Below, piece by piece: positions 27,501-36,500 of a stretch of 64,000 nt of DNA (position 1 is its first letter; each line of letters begins with the position of its first letter). Position numbers and translations under genes: made by a program. Source of the stretch: Pristionchus mayeri (lineage: Eukaryota > Nematoda > Chromadorea > Rhabditida > Neodiplogasteridae); the NCBI GenBank assembly GCA_036245805.1, contig BTRK01000001.1, forward strand, positions 35,474,758 to 35,538,757, in the 5' to 3' direction. The notes beneath the pieces were generated by a model. It saw only the letters and a program-made list of their open reading frames with translations, had not been told where the DNA came from and did no database searches.

Positions 27501-28733
27501 ATCTATTGCTTCCTGGTTTGAAAAGTGCAAAAAGCTCACTCCTGGTTTGAAAAGTGCAAAAAGCTCACTCCTAACGCTAACTTCATCTCATCAAAAACAA
27601 GAAAATCAATAATTCGATTTCAGCAAGGTGATCGATCTCGCCGATTCCTCACTGCTTCCATGGCAGTTGAGATCAAGCTCGAGGAGCCCACGTTCAAGGT
27701 ATTGTTAAAAAAATATTTTCGAAAATAAATCAAATTCCAGGATTACGTTTTCTCCGCGAAAATGCACATCGAGAAGTTCACCATCAATGAGGCGAGTTTT
27801 TTGAGTTAAAAAAACTCATCATTTTTATAAAGATAGTAAAAAATATTGGGGTTCGTACAGAAAACAACAAAAGAAATTAAGGAATATTTATTACTCAATT
27901 ATAAAAATTAAAAAAATATATTAATGATATTCACAGGTCGTCTCGCTCGTCGAAGGCATCGACAAGTCGTCGCTCGAATTCCTCGTCAACGCCCTCACCG
28001 AACTGATCCTGCAGGAGGAGATGGCGACCAAGTTGAAAGGTGGCGTATTTTAATATTTTAAAATTTTAAAAAATTAAAATTTTAAATTTAAAAAAATAAT
28101 ATTTTTAAATTTGCCAATTTGTCTAGGTTGAAATAAGAAGGTGTGAGTTTAGATTGAACGCACCGCAGAAAAGTGTATTAGATTCCGTGCTTCCCGAAAA
28201 ATACTTCTCAAACTTTCCTTTCACGTGACAATATTTTCACATTTTCAATCTCAGGAGTTCGACTCCCGATCGTCTTCGATTTCGACCAGAGATGGGCCGA
28301 AGTCGCCTACGAGCAGGTACACATCTTATTTAAAATTTTAAAACATATTTCAAAACTAAATTTCAGGACCGAATTCGCATCTCCGCAGACTACTGCTATG
28401 GGGACAAGTGCGCCCCGACTCTCGCGGAGTCAAAGGTTTGCTATCTCATTCGTTCTTAAATTATGCAATCTGTCAAAAAAATTATAAGTAATGTACGTGA
28501 GAGAGAACAGAAACTACAGAAGGTTGTCGTCGATATCTCGATTGATTGTTGTCCATATATTGAGAGCACTGGGCGACCATTTTGAAGGAGTTGTTCCATT
28601 GCCATAACGTTCTTACAGAAAACACGTTTAATGCCTTATTATCTCAGTCAATTAACTAACGTGAGATGAAAATATATTAATTCAGGACGCTACCGACAAC
28701 ATGGACTACTACGACTCTGTGAAGGACGCCTAA
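18518..28733 (+). CDS. Secreted BPI/LBP/CETP-family lipid-binding protein, 20 exons
   Basis: Predicted 529-aa secreted protein that would bind lipid in two BPI-type barrels, related to nematode proteins such as C. elegans NRF-5. Exons: 18518-18584, 18709-18767, 18830-18925, 19532-19630, 20309-20400, 22296-22371, 22550-22654, 22871-22941, 24419-24534, 24680-24732, 24875-24963, 25723-25832, 25965-26014, 27121-27219, 27624-27698, 27741-27791, 27937-28039, 28255-28316, 28367-28435, 28686-28733. All phases agree. A signal peptide (MIKSLLLLAAALYHNV) opens the protein; HAGFVTRLNDK near residue 30 matches the family N-terminus. Cys162 and Cys201 have the ~40-residue spacing of the conserved BPI disulphide. 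SYPRLIIRPGNATILVD marks the C-terminal half. The donor at 27,792 is GC, not GT. Introns carry a triplication, two mariner-type elements and a 1.2-kb foldback. Which lipid it binds is unknown. Confidence 0.9.
18948..19114. repeat. MITE of the ACTAGGTCGGATGATCA family in intron 3 of the BPI-like gene
   Basis: It starts CTATGTCGGATGATCACC and ends GATGATCATCCGGCCTAGTGCC, inverted relative to each other, with the internal ACCAAAAATAGTAC also seen near 63,215. Confidence 0.65.
20375..20930 (+). repeat. Triplicated segment containing the end of BPI-gene exon 5
   Basis: Three diverged tandem copies of about 200 bp start at about 20,375, 20,577 and 20,780. Each begins with GACACGTA(C/T)CG, the end of exon 5, and continues with AATGCCAC(C/T)GGGTGTGCTC-like intron sequence. 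Copy 1 carries the real donor GTAAGC. Copy 2 has lost it. Copy 3 keeps GTATGC and so could act as a decoy donor. Confidence 0.75.
21147..22043. mobile_element. Non-autonomous mariner-type element (897 bp)
   Basis: Inverted ends TTAGGTTGGTCCATAAGTTT and AAACTTATGGACCAACCTGA are flanked by TA on both sides, as expected of mariner. No transposase frame is visible. It lies in an intron of the BPI-like gene. Confidence 0.85.
23030..24267. repeat. 1.2-kb foldback element in intron 8 of the BPI-like gene
   Basis: Two arms of roughly 580 bp are close reverse complements: left marks GAGTGAACATAT, GTAGTACTCGACGAAGCC and AATGAACCATTTTTAT all return inverted at the right. The centre is a GC-rich mini-palindrome (CCTTCGCGCGCGCG facing CGCGCGCGAAAG, about 23,610-23,700). 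Confidence 0.85.
25195..25560 (+). repeat. Direct duplication in intron 11 of the BPI-like gene
   Basis: GAGTCACTGGGTAAATT, CTAGCCTAGCCC and GAGGACAAGGGTA, followed by CTCACCTCCTTGACCTCCGA, occur in the same order at about 25,195-25,330 and 25,432-25,560. Confidence 0.75.
26067..26962. mobile_element. Non-autonomous mariner-type element (896 bp)
   Basis: Ends TTAGGTTGGTAAGAAAGTTC and GAACTTTCTTACCAACCTAA are exact inverses, flanked by TA. Its interior is homologous, in opposite orientation, to the element at 36,471-37,369 (shared TGCTTGGTTACTCTTTCGA and AAATTCAGCGAAATTG), though their outer ends differ. No transposase frame survives. Confidence 0.88.
27512..27569 (+). repeat. 29-bp unit repeated twice in tandem
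   Basis: CCTGGTTTGAAAAGTGC plus AAAAAGCTCACT occurs twice, exactly adjacent, in the intron before exon 15 of the BPI-like gene. Confidence 0.9.
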
Positions 28734-29407
28734 TCAATGACTCTCCACATATAGCAGCATTCGTGACCTACTCTAGCGTATGTGTAGCCACCATGTATAG
28801 TTCTTCTCTCATACGGGTTGACTGAAGAGTCTCAAATTTCGTATTATTCCCCCCTGACTCATCACGAGTAATCGATTTCGCTTTTTCTATTTTCGAAATA
28901 TCGACTAGTGTCTCTCTATTTCGTAAAAGCTACTGAGAAGTCTACGAAGCACCTCCCGATGATATTCTTGCATTTCCGAGTGTACTGTTTGTAATATTGG
29001 CGTAATCAAGTCTCGAACCCGTCTTTCCCTGTTACTTTCCATTCCCCGATTTTCTTTCCTAGGTCGTAGATAATTTATTATTATTATTGTCTCATTGTCT
29101 TTCATAAATCTTTCGAATCTGAACTACTTCTCTCTCGAAGTATTCTGGAATTTTTAATTGGCCTTTTTAAATCGAAATTTAAATTCCTGAAATCGAAAAT
29201 GAAATTGAAATTGTCTTCTGAATTATTTTGGAATTTGCTCGAGGCGTTCTTCAAAAGAACAGACATGATAAAACGACAGTTTAATGTGGAAGAATAAGAT
29301 GGATATTAGCAATGCTTTATCATCCTTTAGAGTAGGAGCATTCAAATATATGTTACAGGGTAATTAGAAGCACGACAATACCATGCCATAATGAAGGAAT
29401 TGTGATT
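28734..29407. other. Intergenic / convergent 3' region
   Basis: This lies between the stop of the BPI-like gene (+) and the stop of the small RRM-like gene (-). It must hold both 3' UTRs. I see no clear AATAAA for the plus-strand gene and no repeat of note. Confidence 0.5.
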
Positions 29408-30097
29408 CTACTTCACTTCAGCCTTCATTACGTGTCCTTTCACTTCATATCCATCCAGTAGCATGCCTGTGTGCAACGGCCCTTCCTTGTCGTTGAAATA
29501 GCACGCGCCGCGTTGCTGCGAGTTTGGGTTAACGGTGCTAAGGCTAAGCTTAAGGTTTAGGCTAAAGTAAAGTCAAAGGTTTAGGTTAAAGTTAAGGTTA
29601 ATGTTATGATTAAGGTTTTTGTTAAGGATATGACAATTTTGAAATCGTCTCTTTATTCTGCCCAGACGAATGAAATACCACGCAGAATGAACAGAGAGAC
29701 TTCTTACTTCGCTTTCAGAACATACCGTGATTAAACCAAGATTGGTTACGCGGACTAGCACCGTATCGGTGACTTTTCCGCCACCTCTTTCGCACAATTT
29801 CTTCAGTTCGTCCTCAGTAAGGTCGGGCGCGATATTGGTGATGATAGCCTCGTATTCTACAGCCATCTGGAGAGCAGAATAAACAATTTCAAGCGATTTT
29901 TTTGTTTTGGTTATATTTTTGGCGTTTTACTATAGTTGTTACCCAACTCTGCTGATGTTGTTGGGTCGGTAAAGATTTAGTAAAAGGGTTACGAGTAATA
30001 TGATACTTTTGTGTTGTCATAATAAGTGCGATAATATTAATGTTCTCACCACAGCTGAGGCGACGAAGAACAGAATGAATAGACCAGCAGATCTCAT
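29408..30097 (-). CDS. Small protein with signal peptide and RRM-like fold, 3 exons
   Basis: Exons on the minus strand are 30097-30050, 29866-29726 and 29515-29408; all junctions are phase 0 with GT-AG sites, giving 98 aa. Exon 1 encodes MRSAGLFILFFVASAV, a convincing signal peptide. Exons 2-3 read as one minimal RRM: AIITNIAPDLTEDELKKLC fits strand 1 and helix 1 (RNP2-like), GKVTDTVLVR fits strand 2, RGACYF is a weak RNP1, and LLDGYEVKGHVMKAEVK fits helix 2 to strand 4. An acceptor lies directly before the second Met, so an alternative is a cytoplasmic protein starting there after trans-splicing. Whether it binds RNA is unknown. No neighbour suggests a role. Confidence 0.6.
29528..29632 (-). 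repeat. Degenerate GTTAAG/TTAGGC-like tract
   Basis: The second intron of the small RRM-like gene holds loose repeats such as GGTTTAGGCTAAAG and GGTTAAAGTTAAGG. They resemble telomere-type hexamers, but no unit is exact over several copies. Confidence 0.5.
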
Positions 30098-30617
30098 ATC
30101 CTGGTATTTTCAGGGAATAATGGAGGGAAGAAGGATTGCGCGAAAAGTGGAAGATGTGATTCTGCAACAACTGGAGCAGATATGTGGCTTATGTACCACA
30201 TATTGGTTGGCTTAGTGGGAAACGTCTCTCTTCATGTTATATGTTTTCGCATCGGTCAGAAAGGCGAGATATCACGCAGATTAAAGAGTGCAATGCTTGC
30301 AAATCCATATCTAATCTGCAACATACCCATGCAAATTGCACAAGATGCAAGCGTGAGCACTGTTTTACTAATGCGCATCTGCAGATAGTTGGACAATAAC
30401 AAATCATGCATTAGCAAAAAGATAAACTTATTCTTCAAAATGCTGAAGAAGAGTAATTACGGGTTTATTTTACAATGTTGTTCACAGATTAACTCCCAAT
30501 TGTTCTCGGTAATTTTAGTATATAAACTTCCTCCAATCCTCCAATTTCTCAGTTGATTTCAATGTACTTCTCTCTTTATAACACGCATCTTCTGAGAGAT
30601 TGCATTAAACCGTACCA
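30098..30617. other. Short intergenic region
   Basis: Between the start of the RRM-like gene and the big inverted repeat there is AT-rich sequence with no gene, apart from a patch of TTGCAA-like words near 30,290-30,360. It includes the promoter side of the RRM-like gene. Confidence 0.4.
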
Positions 30618-31056
30618 CCGCGCGGCCATCGACTGAAATGTATCGATTGAATTTTAAATGAATCGATTAATCGATAATCACTCACGTTCATCAGATTCTT
30701 CCTTGAATTGAATACTTTGAGACGGTCGAGAAGGCCACTGTAAATGAAAATATTTTTTAAATGCATTGGAGAGCCCATGAAAGAGCTGATGAGAGTAGGA
30801 TGAATGAACTTTTGCATTTACATTATGTGTTTTCTTATTTGGCTTCCGGGTAATAGGTCGGATGGTCACCGTCGGACGATGACCTTCCGGATGATAACGA
30901 AAAAATGCTCGGTTCTATAGAATTTCCCTTCTATAGAATGTCTTATCCGGAAGGTGAACATCCGACATCATGCCGGCCCTATTTGCTCCGATCGCTTACC
31001 GTCCCGGGAGTGATGCACATGAATACGATGTCGTCATCATCTTCAAATTGGTCCAT
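30618..31056 (-). pseudogene. Antisense copy of the first exons of the 33.1-kb gene
   Basis: On the minus strand, 31,056-31,000 repeats exon 1 of the gene at 33,143 (19 codons beginning MDQFEDDDDI) with one replacement (Glu to Val). Exon 2 follows near 30,734-30,680 with a 5-base deletion at its splice junction. The copy ends inside exon 3. It lacks the remaining exons, so it cannot make the protein, but a transcript from its promoter would be antisense-complementary to the real 5' end. Confidence 0.8.
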
Positions 31057-33586
31057 CATTGATCTTTGATCTTTGGTTTATCTGAAATTCATCATATTCT
31101 AAATTTTCAGAAGAGAGCATATGCCAAAAAAAGTTAAAAATTTGAAAAGTGAGAGGTAGGAAAAGAGAGGCGGGTGGATGAGTAGGTGAATTCTGAATGG
31201 AAGTAATGGGAAGATGCCACCACCCTCTTCCCTCTCTACCCCCTCAGTGGTTAGTGAGCGATGCCAGGGGCAGTGCTTGACCAGGGAACGAATGAGATCG
31301 CAATCAACCTCACAACACGCTTTATCACGCGTCTTCTGAGAGATTGCAGGGCCATGAGGAACCAGGAGCCCCAACTTTCAGCAGCATCCTAGCCAAATTT
31401 ATTTCATAGTATATTGGGGACGAGAAAATTTTTGGTGTTGTCCATTTTTCTCAGAACCGGCTTTTAGGGAATTTCCGGTTCTACTTCCGGCTCTGTCATA
31501 TTTTAGCTCCCTGGTGTGCTAGAGAGCTAACAAAGAGCTCAAAATGCGTGGAAAATTATTTTGAACAACTTTTCTGTTGGCAACTAAGCGCAATCTCACA
31601 AACTTCGCTATGAAAAAAATTAAAAACTGAAATTCGAAGAGAAAAATAAATTGTACCGGCTCGGGGACCCCTGTTAACGACATTTTGAGCTCAGATTCGA
31701 GTTCTACGATGCCGATTTAGTTTAGTGCAACTCAGAGCTAAGGTCCAAACCCCGTGGTTTTTTGAGTGATATGGCCGGATATCTCAAAAAGCACCGAAAC
31801 CATGGCATTGATATCGAGAAATACGCATGTTTACAACCTCTATTTCCCACTATTTTGTGATTTTACAATGTTTAGAACTCATTTTCATACAATGGCGGCG
31901 AAAGAACCTACCAAAACCTTAATTCTGAAATTTCGATTTTTCATGACTCGAAAAATCGAAAAATTTCGACTTTTGTATATTTCATATTTTTGCACTAATT
32001 TGGCTCCCATTTGGTCGTCTAAGTGTATCTGGTGCTATTTGGATCAATTCCAGTCAAAATTCGGCTGTTGCGTTGACCTAAACGGATGCTCACCTTCGAA
32101 ATTCGACAATTTGCTATTCTGACCTGAAACTCCTGTAGTTAGCCTCATTCATAATCAAAACACATTCAGATACACTTAGGCAACCAAATTTGAGTTAAAT
32201 TAGTGCACAAATATGAAAAATAGAAAAGTCGAAATTTTTCGATTTTTCGAGTCATGAAATATCGAAATTTCAGAATTAAGGTTTTTGTAGGTTGTTTCTT
32301 CGCCATTGTATGAAAATGAGTTCTAAACATTGTAAAATCGCAAGATAGTGGGAAATAGAGGTTGTAAACATGCATATTTCTCGATATCAATGTCATGGTT
32401 TCGGTGCTTTTTGAGATTTCCGACCATAAAACTCAATACACCACGGGTTTGGACCTTAGCTCTGAGTTGCACTAAACTAAATCGGTATCGTAGAACTCGA
32501 ATCTGAGCTCAAAAAGTGGTTAACAGGGGTGTTCCCGAGCCGGTACAATTTATTTTTCCCTACGAATTTCAGTTTTTCAATTTTTTCATAGCGAAGATTG
32601 GGAGATTGCGCTTAGTTGTCAACAGTGAAATTGTTTAAAATAATTTTCTGCTCATTTTGAGCTCTTTGTCAGCTCTCTAGCACACCAGGGAGCTAAAATA
32701 TGATAGAGCCGGAAGCAGAACCGGAAATTCCCTAAAAGCCGGTTCTTAGAAAAATGGCCAACACCAACAATTTTCTCGTCCCCAATATATTCTGAAATAA
32801 ATTTGGCTAGGATGCTGCTGAAAGTTGGGGCTCCTGGTTCCTCATGGCCCTGCAATCTCTCAGAAGACGCGTGATAAAGCGTGTTGTGAGGTTGATTGCG
32901 ATCTCATTCGTTCCCTGGTCAAGCACTGCCCCTGGCATCGCTCACTAACCACTGAGGGGGTAGAGAGGGAAGAGGGTGGTGGCATCTTCCCATTACTTCC
33001 ATTCAGAATTCACCTACTCATCCACCCGCCTCTCTTCTCCTACCTCTCACTTTTCAAATTTTTAACTTTTTTTGGCATATGCTCTCTTCTGAAAATTTAG
33101 AATATGATGAATTTCAGATAAACCAAAGATCAAAGATCAATAATGGACCAATTTGAAGATGATGACGACATCGAATTCATGTGCATCACTCCCGGGACGG
33201 TAAGCGATCGGAGCAAATAGGGCCGGCACGATGTCGGATGTTCACCTTCCGGATAAGACATTCTATAGAAGGGAAATTCTATAGAACCGAGCATTTTTTC
33301 GTTATCATCCGGAATGTCATCGTCCGACGGTGACCATCCGACCTATTACCCGGAAGCCAAATAAGAAAACACATAATGTAAATGCAAAAGTTCATTCATC
33401 CTACTCTCATCAGCTCTTTCATGGGCTCTCCAATGCATTTAAAAAATATTTTCATTTACAGTGGCCTTCTCGACCGTCTCAAAGTATTCAATTCAAGGAA
33501 GAATCTGATGAACGTGACGTGAGTGATTATCGATTAATCGATTCATTTAAAATTCAATCGATACATTTCAGTCGATGGCCGCGCGG
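30618..33586. repeat. ~3-kb inverted repeat spanning the 5' end of a zinc-finger-like gene
   Basis: Arms are 30,618-32,031 and 32,167-33,586 with a 135-bp spacer. Both arms encode the same 91-codon frame with no amino-acid difference (31,099-31,374 minus and 32,825-33,100 plus), so identity is locally very high, while other stretches differ by substitutions and small gaps. The outer boundary (CCGCGCGGCCATCGACTGAA) lies inside exon 3 of the downstream gene. It is therefore a head-to-head duplication of gene sequence, not a plain transposon. A MITE with TAGGTCGGATGGTCACC ends lies in both arms. Confidence 0.9.
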
Positions 33587-36500
33587 CACACCATTAGTGT
33601 ACCTGCCACTGCACCGATTGAGGCCCGAGATGTGAAAGTTTGTGCTCGTTTTGATGTTTCACCGGCACTATACCTATGGCTCAAATATAACCCTGCCGTA
33701 GTATTTGTTGCCGGCCGTTTTGACGGTGTGGGAACCTACTGTTAAAATAGGATAGTCTTTTGGCTCTCATCCGACCTAGTACCGTTTCACCACCAAGCTC
33801 TTTCAATAGCAGTTGCCATTCTGGTTCTAAAGAAATCCAAATCTGAGAGGCAAGTAAGGCAGGATATGTCCGTTCCCGCAACGTCGTTGCCGTTTTGTCA
33901 TCCCCCCCCCCTCTTTATGGCCTACCGTTCCTTCACTTACCGTACCCTCAAAAACCATCATCTTCAGATGGTATTTACTCCACCTCGTCTCCCGAGTCCT
34001 ACTGAGGAAGCTGCAGCAGTTTCTCCGCAGCAGATACAGGACAACGATCCGCATCTGCAGCTGGGTGAGGCTCGGGATGAAGTGGAACCTCCAGAGACTC
34101 TTACCGATTTCAAGGTTCGTAATACTATCCTCTTACTCCCGATCTTATCAGCTCCAATGCTTTACTATGGTAAACGTTCCCCAGTGAGATCAGAACGGGA
34201 TTCCCAATGAGCAGCCCTCATGTATCTCACTGGGAAATCCACTCAAATTACACTGGAAAAATCCTTGCTGTCCCATCCCAACTGTCGACCACAGGACAAC
34301 TTACAAGAGTATTTCGAATTTTCATTACAAATCTTGCAGGTTGCTGCTTTCCCGCGTCCCTCGACTCCCGAGCTTTCACCTTCCGCTGTCCAGTCCGTCT
34401 CCTCTTGGCTGCAGCAACAACAGCCGCATTCACGCGCCTCTTCTCCTCTACAACTGCAGCCGGTGCAGCAGCCGCAGCAGCAACCATCCATCGAAGATGA
34501 GGACGACATCCTCATTATCTCCCCGGTGAAGTCTTCCCAGAGCTCGCTTCGGCTTTTCAATCGTCAAGCCGCTCCCGTCCTGCCGATCGACTTTTGCGGC
34601 TTCTTCGATGGTCTCACCAACTGGCTGCAGCAGCAGGGCATCCGGCTGCAGCCGCAGCAAGCTCATGCTGCAACTGTGAATCTGCAGCAACAGCCGGCTC
34701 CGGCTCCCACTGTGGTAAGAGATCGTACAAATCAAAATATTTTCTCAGAAATAAAATGCTATCGATTATTCGGTGCAGACAATAGATGTGTCGTTCTTCT
34801 CAGAAGATCTAACGAAACAATAACGATTGATACCTGGTGCAGAAGAAGAACAATGATGAATAGCTTGAGGATCCCGCGACGCCCGCTACCGTATGCATGA
34901 CCCCTGCAACGAGTACCACATCCGATACTGATGTGAACGACGTTGATGAGCAGATTCAATCAGCGCTTGTCAACTTTAATGAGGCTCAAAAGGTGAGCTA
35001 AAATAATAAAATATTAGGTTGTTGCAAAAGTCTTGCGGTTTTTTGTGTCCGTACTTTGAACTATTATAATTCTTTTGTCACAAATCACAATGACTAACAA
35101 ACATAGCGGTGTTTAGAGGTATGCTTGTACTTTACATGCATACATTTCAATCAATCCGATATCGCGATCAACGCGATAAATTATGATGAACACAATTGCC
35201 ATTGATTCTCAAAATTTTACATTAAATGTATCTTATTGGATATTTACCGGCAAAATTCACGAAACCTGCACATACTGATGTCTGGGAAGTATCACGTATA
35301 CCCTTTTAGAAAATATGTTTCAACTGTGTCTCGATTAAGATTGGACCGAATTACATGCTATTGAAAATATGCTGTAGATTCTGGTTAAATGAAATTTCTT
35401 CGGATTTTTTGCATCGAAGGCCAACCATATAGGCTCCACTATGAGTGCGCTATATTTAACCACCAAGAGGCTTCATACACAGAAAAAATATTGGCGACTG
35501 CATCTTTCTCGTTTCAGAAAATTTGAATCTCTTATTTTTCAAAAAAATACGAAATCAACGTAAAAATTCAAAATGTAGTCATTTGCAGTTCAATACATTC
35601 CTCGAAAGGATGTAACTTCCAGCATCCATGAGAAAAAGTATGTATAGGGTAAAGATGGGAGCTTCATATAACCACCAGAAATTGAGCATTCATGCTTCAG
35701 AGGAAACATAATATTGAGAAATGTGCCGTTTTCGATGGATAAATTTTCGCAACTTTAACTTAGTCCTGTTCTCGCCTCCCCGATTGGGCAATGCCGATAG
35801 GGTGCGCATATGAAAGAGTATACAAGGCCTCATTAGTAATCAATTTTCGGAAGTTCATCAGTCAAACTAAAAGGAAGACGGAATGCAAAATATCAAAAAA
35901 CCGCAAGACTTTTGCAACAACCTAATAGATTTAGTAAACCTTTCCTACATATCGGATTTACGGACCAGTATCCTATTTCCCAATTTTTCTTTATTTTTCC
36001 ATTAAATTTCATAAAATAGGATTCAAATAATTTCGATTTTAGAAGCGGTTCCTTGAGTGGATGAACATGGAAGGCACGAACTGTTCGGTACGCTTGCAGT
36101 GTATTAATCGATCATCCTCTCATTACTGTATCAATATCGATCTATTCCTTGCAGCGCGCACCCGCAGCTACAGCAGGAGTGTCTGGCACGTCCAGATGCA
36201 GCACCCCTCTGCAGCAAGGCACTAATGATGGAGTAGCTGCTGTAAGGGACAAAGGTATTCTTCCTCGATTTAAGAAACCAACTCAATATGGTCCTTCTTC
36301 CATTTCCGAGTGGTTTTCTAACTGTGTATACAATTGTGCCAAACTTTTAGATATTCAATTCTGGAAGAGCTCGAGCAGGAATTTCATTCGATGTCCTGCG
36401 TGTGGCAAGCGCATCAATGGCACCTCACGGCGCACGCATTACAAGACAGTGAGTACTATAATTTATACTATTAGGTTGTCTCAAAAGTTTCTCCCTATTT

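Noticed and set aside
29528..29632. Telomere repeats
   Set aside because: TTAGGC-like words occur but never as an exact array, and genes continue on both sides. It is an ordinary degenerate repeat in an intron.
31099..31374. 91-aa proteins encoded identically in both arms of the 3-kb inverted repeat
   Set aside because: The identity follows from the DNA repeat. The frame ends in a compositional Leu/Phe/Ser-rich run without splice or domain support, so I do not call it a gene.
34243..34560. Cys-rich frame on the minus strand opposite the Gln-rich exon
   Set aside because: CAG/CTG-rich coding DNA gives Cys/Ala/Leu-rich shadows on the other strand. The plus-strand exon has splice sites and paralogues.
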